Source: Gorsachius magnificus
Lineage: Eukaryota > Chordata > Aves > Pelecaniformes > Ardeidae
Length of the DNA stretch: 64,000 bases
Reading direction: 5' to 3'
Assembly (NCBI GenBank): GCA_034008185.1
Contig: CM067082.1
Coordinates: 128,837,988-128,901,987, forward strand
In this document: positions 26,520-40,100 of the stretch, in pieces
Numbering within the stretch: the first letter of the stretch is position 1
Layout: each line of letters begins with the position of its first letter
The notes under the pieces: generated by a model
The model's input: the letters and a program-made list of their open reading frames with translations, nothing else
Told to the model about the DNA's origin: nothing
Databases searched by the model: none
Made by a program: the position numbers and the translations under genes

Positions 26520-27351
26520 GTCCGTGGGGGAGATGCATGGGAGACGAATGTGGTCCAGGTGGCATCCAGACGCGAGCAGTGTGGTGTGCCCATGTGGAGG
26601 GCTGGACCACACTGCCCACGAACTGCAAGCAGCCGGAGCGGCCGGACAACCAGCAGAGCTGTTTTCGGGTCTGTGACTGGCACAAGGAGCTGTACGACTG
26701 GCAGATTGGCAGCTGGAACCAGTGCCGGCCTGTCCTCTCCCGGAGCCACGAGAAGCCCCTGGAGTGCCTCAGAGGGGAGGAAGGGATCCAGATGAGGAAT
26801 ATCACCTGTATCCAGAAGTCCAATGGGGTGCCGGCTGAGGATGTCATCTGTGAGTACTTTGAGCCGAAGCCCCGCCAGGAGCAGGCATGCCTCATCCCGT
26901 GCCGGCAGGACTGCATCGTGGCCGAATTCGCCCCCTGGTCAGAGTGCTCCAAGACCTGTGGCAATGGGCTTCAACATCGAACTCGGCACGTTGTGGCTCC
27001 ACCGCAGTTTGGTGGGTCTGCTTGTCCTAACCTCACCGAGTTTCAGATCTGTCAGTCTAGCCCATGCGCTGCTGAAGAAAGCCTGTATAGCCTGAACGTG
27101 GGACCCTGGAGCGCATGCTCAGTGCCCCATTCGAGACAAATAAGGCAAGCGAAGAAACGAGGGAAGAACAAAGACAAGGAAAAGGACAGAGAAAAGGCAG
27201 TTCGGGATCCCGAGGCTCGTGAATTAATTAAGAAGAAGAGGAATCGAAACAGACAGAATAGACAGGAGAACAAATATTGGGACATACAAATTGGGTACCA
27301 AACCAGGCAGGTCACATGTACTCACAGAAATGGGAAAACGGCTGCTCTGAG
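26520..27351 (+). CDS. THSD7A: THSD7A coding exon: thrombospondin type-1 repeats and a basic coiled-coil-like segment
   Basis: THSD7A is a large single-pass membrane protein with many thrombospondin type-1 repeats, found on endothelial cells and podocytes (family knowledge). This 832-nt exon codes residues 1-277 of the part seen here, beginning GPWGRCMGDECGPGG. The acceptor is TTTTCCAG before 26520 (entry phase 1) and the donor is GAG|GTAATC after 27351 (exit phase 2). Visible features include CDWHKELYDW (52-61), a second repeat DCIVAEFAPWSECSKTCGNG (131-150), and VGPWSAC (194-200). A very basic run, RQAKKRGKNK to NRQNRQENK (about 209-252), corresponds to the lysine/arginine-rich coiled-coil-like region of THSD7A. 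N-glycosylation sequons are NIT (94) and NLT (171). The paralogue THSD7B is less likely because the opening and basic segments match 7A as I know it. Open frames on the minus strand here are antisense shadows. Confidence 0.95.
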
Positions 27352-28544
27352 GTAATCACTGTTTGTTAATTTGCACATCTTTATTTTTTTCTGTTTAAAG
27401 TAAAGCATGCATAAGTGCACACTGGTATTATTTTACACAGTCCTGAATCTCAGTATGGGCACATGCTATTTCCAATATGAACATCAAGCTCAAGAGGTTT
27501 CCATGACAAGAAACATACAAACTATGATGGTGATCATACTAAGCATCACATAAATGTGCACTGTTAAACTATACTAACTCCCTAGCCTCTGTTTGTCTAA
27601 ATAGATTTCCCCAAAGGCTTGAAGATATTTGTCAAATATCCGCTCTGTTTCTGTGGGTTCAGGGAGGTTTTTGCTCTCTAACAAGTAATGCATGTTTGGA
27701 AGAGGTGATGTTACTGCTTTTAAGGCTCTGGGCGCAAAAACTAACAAGAAGGCTGGGTCTGATTCACAATAAAAGTACAGAACAGAGAGAAAGATGCTGC
27801 ATGAGAGGGCAATATCTATTCTTTCCAGTACTTTTGTTTTGAAATAGAAGAGCATGAAATATTGTTTGTCCTTCTTGATTCCTATGGCAAAATTCCTGAA
27901 AGGAAGACTGTGAAACCTCTTTGTTTCTTCCATGCACTTCCTCTTTTTCTTTCTCATCTGAACCTTTATGCTATCTGGTTTGTTCGGATATTTTTATTTA
28001 TTTATTATTTTACTATTCAAGAGTTTTGACAGTCACAGATATTTTGATAACCCTTTCCATAGGCTTCTGTGTACTTTTCTGCAACCATGTTATCTTCCAC
28101 TTCTTTGGTTTACCTGGCATTCTCTTGCTAGCTCACGTTTTTTTCCTTCCCATCCCCTGAAATGTTTTTCTTTAACTCAAAAATCTTTTTTCAGTCCAGT
28201 CTACCTTTTTCTGTCTTTGTGATTCTTTCTGTTTCCTTCCCTCTAGTTCAATACATGATTAATTAATTTTACTTCAGCTGTGAAATGGCTCAGATATCTT
28301 GCTGAATGAGGCTGACACCCATTTCTGCTAGGTTAGTGTTAATGAACTTTTTTCAGGGTATTTTAATTTGGAGGGGTTTTTGTGCCAGTTAAACATTCTA
28401 TCATGGAACTTGTAATCGCTTCAACCTTTCCTTTAAGAAACCATATATTGTAGTTTTTCAAGTGTAGTAAACATTTTTCAAGTCTATTTCCTTTCAAGAG
28501 AGGATCCAGCAATAAAACAGGAAAACACTGAGGGGTCCCTGGCT

Positions 28545-28825
28545 TAAGGGAAGAACTGAAAGATTTGGGTTGTTTAGTTGGAAGGAGGGACAAATGAGTG
28601 AAAATTCAGTGTCCATGAGTATGTAAAAACCTGTCACAGGGAAGAATGGCATGAGCTCTTCTCTATATATTATGGATGTATAGGAAAGGGAATAATGGGT
28701 TAATCACAGCAGTGCTGAATGAGGTTAGACTTCTCAATACTGGGAAGTCTAGAAAAGATTGACTGGGGAATGTGTGGCACCTCCATCTTTGAAGGTTTCT
28801 AAGAATAGGCTAGAAACGCATGTGT
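28545..28825 (+). mobile_element. Old, degraded CR1-type LINE fragment
   Basis: The block order follows the C-terminal reverse-transcriptase region of older CR1 elements: an opening of GGGAAGAACTGAAAGATTTG type, a CCTGTCACAGGGAAGAATGG block, a GTTAGACTTCTCAATACTGG block and a GGCACCTCCATCTTTGAAGG block, which matches the 'SPSLEVFK' coding area. Many substitutions and indels destroy the frame. It was assigned by eye and is much older than the CR1 copy at 57340-58411. Confidence 0.55.
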
Positions 28826-31258
28826 CAGTAATGAAACACCTCCAGTAACCCTTGGTTAGGGAAGAGGGGCTGACTGCATTTATTTTTTTTTTTCAGTCTC
28901 TTCTAGATCTGGTTTTCTACATTTTTTTTCAAATTTTGACCCACACTTGGATGAATGCTGGCACAAGGAATCTCAAAATCTGCTTGCTCGGGCAGTCCCA
29001 GGTGTTGGCTGCAGCGCTGGCTCAGTGCTGGTACAGGAAGAGGTTGTCTTTACCCCTTCCTTTTCCAGCCTCACATCATGCAGCCCACACTGTGCCTAGT
29101 CATTACCCTTTAAATACAGGGAATAATTTATCAAACATATCAGTTGCTAGCAGATAGCAGCCAGCTGCTCTGTTTGAAAGTCCCCAAGTTTTTGTAAGGT
29201 TAAACAAATAATTCAGAACTACCATATTTAAAACAAAAGGCAGGGGGTGGGGAACATTCATGTGCTGAGGCCCTGATAAATGGTAAAAGAAAGTAAAAGT
29301 ATAGTTGGAAGTCAGTGGCATACTTTACTCATCATCTTTACACTCACTCTTCAATTCACTCAGATCAGTAATGCTGTCTTAATTTCAGATACCTCAGCCT
29401 ATTATACCATATATGCACATTTTGGGCTGTAGCAGGGAAACAGATAAAACCCTCTTGCCTGAGGCAGTGAAACAATAGATAATACAATGTAGGAGCAATG
29501 ATTCACAGGGGAGAAAGTGATACAAATGATGCAGTATGCATTTTGATGTCTAATGGATATAATTTTATGTTGTAAATGCACAATGGATTTCTCATAGTCT
29601 TTCTGTCGAGTTTAACATAGAATCTTTTTTTTCCAGTTGCATAGTGAAAACAAGAAAATTTTGTTGAATACTCATGTAAGAAATTCCAGCACTGATACCT
29701 TGGCTTTAGAGACCTATCTATGTATGTCATCTATATATCCATTAGTTTCATTTACGCTGCACTCTTCATTAAGTGGTCAAATGCTTTATTCTGTGATTGG
29801 CATTCCAGAATCTCAAGCAACAGAATTATTTTTCTGCCCAGGCTGTCAATGCAGCCAGCTCAAATGATTTTATAATCTCCATCACATAGTAACTGTGTTA
29901 CTAAACAATATAGACAAGTAAGGTGACTGGGAAACCTGCCGTGCTCATGTGAAATGCTCTTCAGCTTGAATAGTCCATTTTCAGGGAGTTTCGACTTTAG
30001 CAATCAGAAGCAATCAGCCCCCTGGCAGCATGACTGAAAGAAGAAGAAAAACCCTCGAGCGAGTAATATTTTTTGCAGAGGTAGCAAAATTGGTATAGTA
30101 TAAAAAGGGTTTCAAAAAACAAGTTTCAGAAGGGTGCTCCAGAGAAAATGGTTCTGTAACGCTGTCAGCAAAACTTCAAAAAGGCGAATTCTCTTGACAC
30201 ATCAGCACGCCAGGCATGGTAAAGAGAAGTGAAACAAGAAAATCAAAGTGTAATTTATACACTTTATTGCCGAGTGAACAATACATAGTCTCCCGTGAAG
30301 GATGAAATATTGGATTTTATATTGCTCATTCTGCAATAATGTATGTGTAACATGGCCTATATTTGCTTTATGTTTCCCTTAGTCTGAAATTCTGGTGCAC
30401 TGAAAATATTTTTAAAATAGAATTGTTGAAGAAAGAATTCAGTAATTAAAGCTGACTTATAAAATGACTGTTCTGGATAGCTAACAAAACCTGGACAGTG
30501 TTGCTGTATTTTGTATATTATTGTAGAGGACAATACTGATGCTCTGAAATGTTTCCTTTTTTTTTTTTTTTATTGGTGAAAGTGGAGTTTGCCAGAGGTC
30601 CCACAAAGAGCTGTTAGATGAGAAACTGTCAATGCAGAGAAATATAAACTCTGTGAAAATTCAAGTTACAAAACTGTTTGCACTTTTACAGGGTGTGGTG
30701 ATCGTGTCTCATGTTAAGCCTATCATTTTCTATTGTAATATATAGTCTGGTTTTGCTTTCTTCTGCTCTGCCAAATTGTTACCATTGGGTCTCAAACATT
30801 TCCTCATATTAATCTTCTTGAGCAGACTTTTGGGGGGAAGTTTAGCAAAAATGTTTTGGCTGTTTTTATACAAGTCTAAGAAAAATACTTTGTTTTAGCA
30901 GTGTTTAATTCATACAACCATTTAATGAGATGCTTCATTGAGAACCCACTGGCTTGGGGAAAGAATTTGATATTGGAAAGACTGGAGCAGGTTACGAGCA
31001 CAGACATTTATAACTGTAAGAACATGGAACAGAGTGAGAGTATCTTCTTGGCCTGGATGTTTCTGCACTTCAGCAAAGATTTTGAAATTCCCTGACAAAG
31101 CTCATCAAGTTCCCCTGTAGCAATTGGTCCACGGGTGTGGGGACAGCCTGCAACTGCCAGGAATCACTGAGCTCGAATGGCTGCCAATGGGGTTGTTGTT
31201 AAAACAGTTCTGCAAAGATATAACTGCCTATTTAAAAAAAAAAATATCTCAGGAATTT

Positions 31259-31384
31259 CATAGAATCATAGAATGTTTCGGGTTTGGAAGGGACCTTTAG
31301 AGGTCATCTAGTCCAACCCCCCTGCAGTGAGCAGGGACATCTTTAACTAGATCAGGTTGCTCAGAGCCCCATCCAACCTGGCCT
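31259..31384 (-). mobile_element. CR1 LINE 3' end fragment
   Basis: The + strand reads catagaatcatagaatgttt, ggaagggacctttagaggtc, atctagtccaacccccctgc and, at the far end, cagagccccatccaacctgg. This is the reverse complement of the CR1 3' UTR and the same subtype as the fragment at 2231-2470, which reads through the matching blocks in the other direction. Confidence 0.92.
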
Positions 31385-34300
31385 TTCTGCACCATTTCCT
31401 TTTTCTTTCTCAATCATTTCGATATGGCTTGTTTATCTTAAGCTGGGACCAAAACACCTGTGTCTGAATGTGGGGAGAAATGGAGGAGACCAAGGAGGAA
31501 ACTGTCCCCACCAGCTCTTTTGCTGCCATCCCCAGAACTGGTTAATATTCCCCTGGCAGCACCTCTGTGGCAGAGACCTGTTTGTGAAGCTGAACATTGC
31601 TGATAACTTGAAGTGAGAATTCAAGACATATTAAAATTTTAGATATATTCATGGCTTTCGTTTTTTTGTTGGGAAATAACCTTATGCAATAACAGCTGTG
31701 GAACATAATGGGGGGAAAGAAAAGCATCCAAAATTTAAGAAATGCAGACCAGTTTCTGGGTAGATTGGTTTAGTGTCTTTATGCGTTTAATTGTATGATC
31801 ATGTTTCATTTGTTTCACCTCTGTCCTCAGAAAGTAATTATTTGTTATTTATTTTCATTCTTCTCGCGGATTCTGTGCATTCATGCAATACCTAGCAAAT
31901 GATACCCACACCTTGTAATGAATTAAAATCTCGGAAGTTTTCATAATGGTGATATTGCAGCACTTTCCCTAACTTTCAAGTTTGGGAGAGTTCAAGCTTT
32001 TATTTATTCTCGTATTATAGTTGAGACATGAAAGATGACAATAGGTCCAAAATTATTGAATTGTCTTGCTAATTTGGGGCATACAGTTTTATGTATATAT
32101 TGCCTGATTTTTCAGCTTGCTTCACATAGATCTGTATCTGCTTAAAGCACAGCCACTATATTCACTACTGGCCACAAGTCTTAAGCTGGATACCCAGGGA
32201 CTAAGGAGTTGGAGAATGGCCAGCTGAGTGTTTAGGCTGGTGAGCAAGTGATACTCAGGATGTACTGGTAGAAGGAGAGAGACAAGCTGCTCCTCTAGGA
32301 TGGCATTTTAACTTTCTTTGTCTTTGCAGGTCCTGAAACCTCCTAGTGCTTACCTTCCAAATCACACAACAAATGCCTCCATCCCCTTTATGGACTCTCA
32401 TTCACCTTTAAGTTGTAGACTGTGTGGAGGAGGATAAAAGAAAACACAGCATAAGCCTGTTGCTTTCTTTCTGCCATTGATTTGGAGCAGCAAAGTTACC
32501 CTGAGGTATATGCTGTCAGACAACAAACAGAAGATTCAGATGTGTAATACGGCAGCTATTTGTTAGACTCTGTAATACATTCCTTGCTTAGAAAAAGTCT
32601 CTGTGCTTTTCTGAGCTGTTCCATGAGGCAACAAGCAGAAAGAGTAATGTGTATGAAGGTGGCAGTGGCTAAGGTAGAGAAGCTACAAGGAGCCAGGCTG
32701 TGGGAAGGCGAGGGAATAGCAATGCCGAGAGGACAGGTTGTAGAGATGAAGGAGAGCAAGCAACCTTTAGTTTGTGCATTGAGGACCAGATGGAATTGTG
32801 GATGTCTACAGGTGTTTTTTATGTTTCTGGAAAGGCAGCTCTGCAGCTGTTTTTGTAGAAGAAGCCTCCAAGCTCACCATACTGCAAAGGTTTAGAAGCC
32901 GTAAGTGGCTCACTAACAGAACACCTGTAAATAGTGCATGTTTGGATAATGAGCTATATACAGTCACCTTGATAAATTAACTTGGAATCACTTAGAGCAC
33001 ATGCTGTTAACAAATGAACAGGGAAAGAAAAAAGTAATCTTGGAAGAAAAACCTCCTGATAAGTAAAAACTTCAGGGTAATTATCCGATGCATTGGGATA
33101 ATAAAAATGTAAAATATTATTAGAGAAACAGGATGCGGACATGTTGCTTTCCTACCATTTTCCACTGTGCCTTTAGAATTTCCATGAATTTGAAATTCAG
33201 AAGCATCCTGTAGATTTCTAATGTGATTTTGGTGGAGACAGAGTTTCTGTGGATATGCATAATATTATTTGCTGGGTGTTCCTTTCTCTTCTAAGTACCT
33301 GCTCCATTATCTTACTGAGGCTGCTGTTTTGACAGTGGCTTGTCAGTATTGCTATACATTTGACATATCACGCCAAAATCTGGATTTAAGATGGAAGCGT
33401 ACACACTGTGCTGAATAATTGAAACAACAGCAATGAACCATTTCTTTCTCCACACCATATTTTGACTCTTTTCATATAATGAACAGTTGTTCTGTCATTT
33501 AGATTTATGATATTCATATATTTCTGTGCAAAGCATCAAGATTGGATGCCTTTCTAGAATATATTTTTTATTCAAATACATGTAATTGGTCTTCCTTAGG
33601 AAAATATAATAGCTTGTAATGTAATGAGGGTCGAACTGCATGTTCTGATAATCTCTTGTGGCCATAAATCCTATGAATGAACGAATGAATTCTGTGAATG
33701 GATGCTATGTTGAATTCCTAGCCTTAATTTAGTGAGAGATTAGGATGCACAGTGGTAGATGAAATTAGGCACCAAGACCGTTAACAAAGATTCTTCTATG
33801 CTGTGCTCTTATGCATCTTTTCTGCCTCATTGTCAAGATAATTTTTGTGTTGATTGACTTCAGTATACCTAAATTAATAAATATTAATCAAGTAATATTT
33901 TTTCTAAATTTTGGACATCTTTATATTGGTATCGTATCATAGTCTGTAAATAGTCCCATAAGGAACAAACTGGAATGTACTACTTGTTTGTTTTATTTTT
34001 TCTAATATGTGACTGCTAAGCGTAGTCTGGGATATAGAGTATGCTCCTGTTTTCTTGATGAGCTTTATAAAGTTAGGGTACAGCATGTGAGCTGAGCATC
34101 CTCCTGGGAGATGCTGTCCCCCAAGGAGCTGGGGTTTGCACAGGATAGGAAGTCACAGAGTTCTGCTTCACTTGTAGATCCCCAGAACAGCAGAGTTGGG
34201 TACTTTCAGTGCCTAACTTTCAGTGGTCCCACTGAAAATAAAATGTTCAGCCTACCTCCTAATATTGACCATTTTTTTCCACATGTTGGGAGACCGAAAT

Positions 34301-36017
34301 GAAACCAGTGTTATTGTCAAAGCTAAGCATCAATGCAGGGGAAAAAATCTAAAATAATACCTGAAACACAACTAATATTAGTAAAATAACTTTCAGTGAC
34401 TTTTTTTTTTTTTTAATTTTAACTTCAACATTGCATGTTTTTATTCACAAAGTTTGGCATTGTGTTTATTTTTTCTTTGCTGATAACTCCATGAATCTAC
34501 GTGTTAGTTAGGGTCAAAGTAAATGCTGAGTAATGCTATGTAACAAAAATTCCCACTGACAAAGGGAAAGAACCCCCAAAAAGCTTTAATAAGTCATATA
34601 TATAGACTATTGCCAAATAACCAGCTCTACCAATTTTAAAATTATCCATAGCATGGAATGTGCGTACATGTCACTGTATCATTGGGCTGTGAGAGACAGT
34701 ATCTCTCCCTAAATGCTTCTGCTTTCTTGCCTCCTCAGATGCTCATGTTATCTGCAACTGCCCTACAGCAGCTGTTGTTGCCACTTGTTTGGGTGTAGTA
34801 GAACTTCTTGTTGCTTTGCCTGTATTAGCCAATATATTTTTCCTTGACACAGTAGTTGCAATCTCTGATTTCTTTTCTCCCATCATTTAGAAAGTCTGAG
34901 TGGTTTTGTTTTTTTCAAAACTGTTTTGGCTGTGCATCTTTGGCAGAATGAAAGTTGTGAAGGGATCACGGGAAAGTAGTCTTGTGAAAAGGACTTAGGT
35001 GGACAGTACTTGAATTGTAAATGAATAAAAGTGGCCTTGTTGTTTGTCTGATTATAACAGCCCACTATACTGTGAGGTACTAACAGTTTCTCAGAACAAT
35101 GTACAATATGACCAGTACTAAAGAGCGCAGCTGTAGGGAAAATGAATCAGGACGATGTCATGAGGGATACTCATTACATTTGCCACTGGGAAAAAATACA
35201 GGCACTGTATTTTCAGTAACTTCTTTAAAGAAATAAGTGTGTACCAACCATAAACTGAAACTCTCAGGATGACTAGACTTCACAAATTACATTTCATATT
35301 TTCACAGTAACTCATGGGACTTATCTAAACTCTGGATTGAAATAACCTTTCTGCTATTCCTGTTGTCTAGTACCTGCTCATTAAACAGAATTATTTTTTA
35401 AATTTAATTTTATATATATTTTTTCTTTAAACCAAAGAGTTTATCACAATCTCTTTCAAAATCCAGCTATACCTTTGATCCAAGAATGGTATAGGGTTCA
35501 TATGATTGTTTTGCTTTAGAGGTTAATGCATCCATCAGGCTGTATGAACTCTGCAGAGAACACTGTGTGGAAGATAAATAGCTTGTTGTAACACATTGGG
35601 ACATTGTGCTTGATTCTTGTCTCTGTATGCTAGCTCCAAAATCCCTGTAACTCATACAGAGCATCTTTTAAGGATCCATGGTGGTCACATAAAGAGCAAG
35701 GAGGAGACCCTGCATGTACAACATTAAGATCTGGATTTAGTCCCAGATAACACAAAGGATTAATATTTAGCATGAATTACTGGATTTCCTCAGGCCTCCT
35801 GAGCAGTAGAGTGATCATTCAAGGTTGCCATAGAAAATTGCATGCATAGGTATGTATATTTCAAAGGTTGATTTGACCTTCTGGCCTGACCAGATTATTT
35901 CTGTGAGGTAGTCCTGTTACAGGGTGTGAGAATCTAGCCTGTGGGACTGCCCGCAGGTAGTCAGATTTCCCAGAAGTGGAGCCCTGAGTTTTTCTAGGTT
36001 GGGATGCTGATGAGTGG

Positions 36018-37169
36018 TGTGGTACATGTTTTACCCCTTCACTGTGAGATTACAGTTAGGAGAAGCAGATGTGGTCTTTGAAAATGTTCCTGGATGCCAG
36101 GTGCCCACCAGGCCTATCACTCCTCTCCTCATCTGGCCAGGGGAGAGAAAATACAGCAAAAGACTCATGGGTCAAGATAAGGACAGGGAGAGGTCGTTCA
36201 CTAATAGCCGCCATGGGCAAAACAGACTAGATTTGGGGAAATTAGTTTAATTTATTGCCAATCAAATCAGAGTAGGGTAATGAGAAATAAACCTAAATCT
36301 TAAAACACCTTCCCCCCACCCCACCCTTCTTCCCAGGTTTAACTTTACTCCTGAATTATCTACCTCCTCCCTGCCAGCAGCACAGTGGGGATGGGGAATG
36401 GGGGTTGGGGTCAGTTCATCACATGTCGTTTCTGCCTCTCCTTCCTCCTCAGGGGGAGGACTCCTCACACTCTTCCCCTGCTCCAGTGTGGGGTCCTTCT
36501 CATGGCTGCAGTTCTTCACAAAATGCTCCAGCGTGGGTCCACCCTTTCCATGGGGTGCAGTCCTTCAGGAACAGACTGCTCCAGTGTGGGTCCCCCCCGG
36601 CGTCACAAGTCCTTCCAGCAAACCTGCTCCAGTGTAGGCTCCTCTTTCCACAGGGCCATAGGTCCTGCCAGGAGCCTGCTCCAGTGCACAGTTTCCGTGG
36701 GGTCACAGCCTCCTTTGGGCACCCACCTGCTCTGGCATGGGGTCCTCCCTGGGCTGCAGGTGGATATCTACTCCACTGTGGACCTCCATGGGCTGCAGGG
36801 GGACAACCTGCTTCACCATGGTCTTCACCACAGGCTGCAGGGGAATCTCTGCTCCAGCACCTGAAGCACCTCTTCCTCTTCCTTCTTCACTGACCTTGGT
36901 GTCATAGGCATAGTTGTTTCTTTTGCATATTCTCACTCCTCTCTTTGGCTGCAGTTGTGCGAGGTTTTTTTTACCCCCTTTAAAAATACATTATCCCAGA
37001 GGTGCTGCCATTGTTACTGATGGGCTTGGCCTTGGCCAGCAACAGGTCCGTCTTTGAGCTGACTGGCATTGGCTCTATCAGACATAGGGGAAGCTTCTAG
37101 CAGCTTCTCACAGAAGCCACCCCTGCAGCCTTGCTTGCTGCCAAAATTTGGACATGCAAACCCAATACG
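36018..37169 (-). mobile_element. Long avian LTR (about 1.15 kb) of a second type, antisense
   Basis: The + strand runs from TGTGGTACATGTTTTACCCC to about CATGCAAACCCAATACG. I recognise the combination of CACTGACCTTGGTGTCATAG (about 36888), GGGGAAGCTTCTAGCAGC (about 37089) and ATGCAAACCCAATAC as a common neoavian LTR type (recall). On the minus strand the polyadenylation signal AATAAA lies at 36251-36256. The middle (36481-36860) is a degenerate tandem repeat of about 50 bp. A 77-residue minus-strand frame (36703-36936), rich in LQPME/PEQV-like units, arises from that repeat and has no recognised domain. No retroviral genes are attached, so it looks like a solo LTR. Exact borders and target duplication could not be settled. 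Confidence 0.8.
36481..36860. repeat. Degenerate tandem repeat of about 50 bp inside the LTR
   Basis: The motif CTCCAGTGTGGG (or a close variant) starts at 36481, 36526, 36579, 36627, 36679, 36730 (CTCTGGCATGGG) and 36771 (CTCCACTGTGGA). Spacings are 45, 53, 48, 52, 51 and 41 bp. Units share a core with a TCCTT...TGCAG/CACAG segment between motif copies. Confidence 0.8.
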
Positions 37170-40100
37170 GTTCCTTGCAGTCTCTCACTTCTTTTAGCAA
37201 TCTACTGAGATTTAAGCAAACTTTAAGCAGTCTACTGAGAGAAGTATTAAAATCCTGCTTTAATTTCTTTATTGTTTTAAGTATTCTTTGGGAGTTGGAT
37301 CAATATTTGTTCATGGCTGTAGGATGTCTTGCAAGGACACTGTTTGTCCAGCTTAGTGGTTTGTTTTGGTAGGGTTTTTAATTGTCTTTTTTTTTCTTTT
37401 TTTTTTTCCTGAATCACAAATTTATTTTCTGATTCTTTTCTAAAAGCTTCCTCTAGCTTTAGTTTGCCCTTCATTCAAAAATGCAGCCTCTACAAGCCTG
37501 CTTCTGTGTGTTTGCGTGTGCAATTCTGGTTTTCAAGTGCTAAACTAGCATCTAGTTTTGGTGTAGTCTAAGTAATTTCTCACTGTTCCAAATCTTTCTG
37601 CAGAGAAGTTCGGTCAAATGGGCTTGCATGTCAATAGTTTTCATCTTGTGGCTGGTGGGAAAGACTGAAAACCATTTTGCTAATGATATTCAATGATGTA
37701 ATGTCTCATGAGATCAGCAAGAATGCAAGAGAGACTCTCAATGTTCCTGATGGTACAGCTGGTTGTGGGAGATGCCTGATGGTGAGCAGGACAATCAAGG
37801 GGAGGAAATGGTTAAATTATTCTGCTCTGAGGGAGCCCACTGTGTTTTCTTTTGTCTGCCAGACAGTCTTTGCTTTTCTGCCTTAGTATTTAGATGAAGC
37901 CGCTTAAAAACCTGTTAAAGGGTTCTGGATTTCTTTAACATGTTGATTGTGCTTTGGTCTGAGACCTTCAGAAGCTCCCTTTTTCTGCTGAACCTTGGAA
38001 CCTTCTCATATTGTGCTCAGTATGGGTTTCTTCCAGGTAGTTAGCCTAGTTTTTGGTTATGTCTTCTTTACTATTCTCAAGTTTTTAATTCATTCAGTCA
38101 GTCTTAGGTGTTCAAAATATTATTATATTATGTTGTTGGGGTTTTTCTTTTGGAATACAAGCAGAGTTTGTATTTTTTGCTGAAAATGGAATATCCTTCT
38201 TCAAAAAGAATTATAAAGTTCCTTCCCCAAAGGTGCTGGGCTTCAACTCCTCAGCAACAGAGTGGGTTCTGACCCCGCAGCCCTTCTTGATCATGAAGGG
38301 CATGCAATATCTAATCCCTGTGGTACAATGTAGCATGAGAGGGGCGAGGGAAGAATACCATTTCTTCCTAGTTTTTTGTGTGGTGTCTGACAACGTAGAT
38401 GTCTGTTGAGTATCTCTTAATAATGCCTGCTGTGCTGAGTTCTCGTGAGGACGGTAAGATATAGGAATGTCTGCTTTCCATTCTAGGGCTGAGGGTAGGT
38501 CAGCCGTGTCAGGACTGGAGCAGCGAGCCTGTGGACATAATCCATTACCACATTAAATACTGATCCAGGTTTGAAGGATTACAGTTTTTGATTTACAGGT
38601 CGAATTCCACTTAAGTCCTTTTCAGTCCAGCTCTAACCCATGGCTTTTGTTTCCTGCGAGTGCCAAAAGTTTATGTTGGCATCAGTCTCCCTGCTGAACC
38701 ATAGCCATGTTATTAATTTCAGAACAATGGAAATCTCTGTATGTAATCAAATGGGAAATCAGCTGGAGAAAAAACAAATATATCAGAATTGCAGGAGAAT
38801 GTATACAGTGAATGACAACTATTTCATTCAATTTGATTTCATTAAAGAAAGCCAAAGCTGAATGTTGATAACTGTGAAGGAATAGAGAAAATATGGTGAA
38901 ATAGTGCAGACAAAAATTACTGAAGTGACTATTTGCCTTGCATTAACCTTGTCTATTGGGCTCTATTACTTTACAGTAAATAGTGGTTCTTGTTAAATAT
39001 CAGCACTGGGTGAATTAATTGAATTTATTGTAAAGGATGTGTTCTCCACTGTACAATTTTAGATTTAAATTGCAAACCTCACATTGGAGCGCTGTTACAT
39101 TTGAACATGAAGAGCAGCTGTACTGGGAAAAGCACCAAACTGATCTTCAGAAGAATGTCTCCTTAATACGTTGGATATGTGGATTCATATTTCCATTAAC
39201 TTATAGATTGTCCAGATAATGTGCAGATATTTTGGGAGTGGCCTCAGAATGAATCTTGAACAGCCCTCAGATCCGGGCCAGTTTTACATCTCAAAGTTGC
39301 ACATCCAGTAGAAAGGATCTATACTTGCAGGATAAAACTGTGTTCAAATAAAATGAGACTAAATGAAAGAGAACTCTTGTACCTAACAAAAAGACAGTCA
39401 AGGACAGAGCTTATAGAAGTCTCTAAGCTCGCAAATGCTACAGAGAAAGTGAATAGAGTATGGTTATGGAAGGTCTGAAGCCAGAAAATTAAATTAACGG
39501 AGCAATTTAAAGCAAAAATAGCTATCTACAGTTATTGGCGACTAAACAAAGGTGTGTAACTCATTGTTTCCAAGATTATGTAGATGCCAAAATCGTATCT
39601 GGGTTCAGAAAGCATTTACGCTATTTCATGGAGGAAAACTCTATAAAGGGTTCTTCAGTGCAAAGATACAACTTGTGTTCAGGAAGTCCTTCAGCCACAG
39701 TTTGCTGGAAAACCAGAGGGTATGTTGGGAAAGTGTGACCAAATATTTGCTGTCTTTCCATTTTTGCCCTCCGTTTGCTACTGCCAAGGCAGGTATCAGA
39801 CTGCATGGATTAGCAGTTAGAACCACTCAGCCATTCTCATGCTGCTGTTTGTCTTTTCTCACTAACTCTTCTTTCTAGTTTCTTCAGCCCAATGTGGTAT
39901 GGAGGAAACACTCAAAAGTAGAAAATCTCTTAGCTATGCAAGCAAGTTATGTATAGCTCATGGAGTAAAATGAGTCCTACTGCCTTGCTTAAAACCTATT
40001 TATTTTTCCTATTCGTTCTGTGCAAATTTAGAGATCAGTCCTATGGTCATGCATTACCACACATTTGGCTTTATGCATGCAGTATGCATGACTTTATTGG

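Noticed and set aside
26422..26964. A 180-residue frame on the minus strand across the first THSD7A exon, and a 150-residue one at 26297-26749
   Set aside because: Both are antisense to a well-supported coding exon, follow its codon pattern in reverse and extend past its borders; they have no domain of their own.
36385..36893. Overlapping + strand frames of 159 and 162 residues
   Set aside because: They read through the LTR repeat on the strand opposite to the element and owe their length to the stop-poor, GC-rich repeat.
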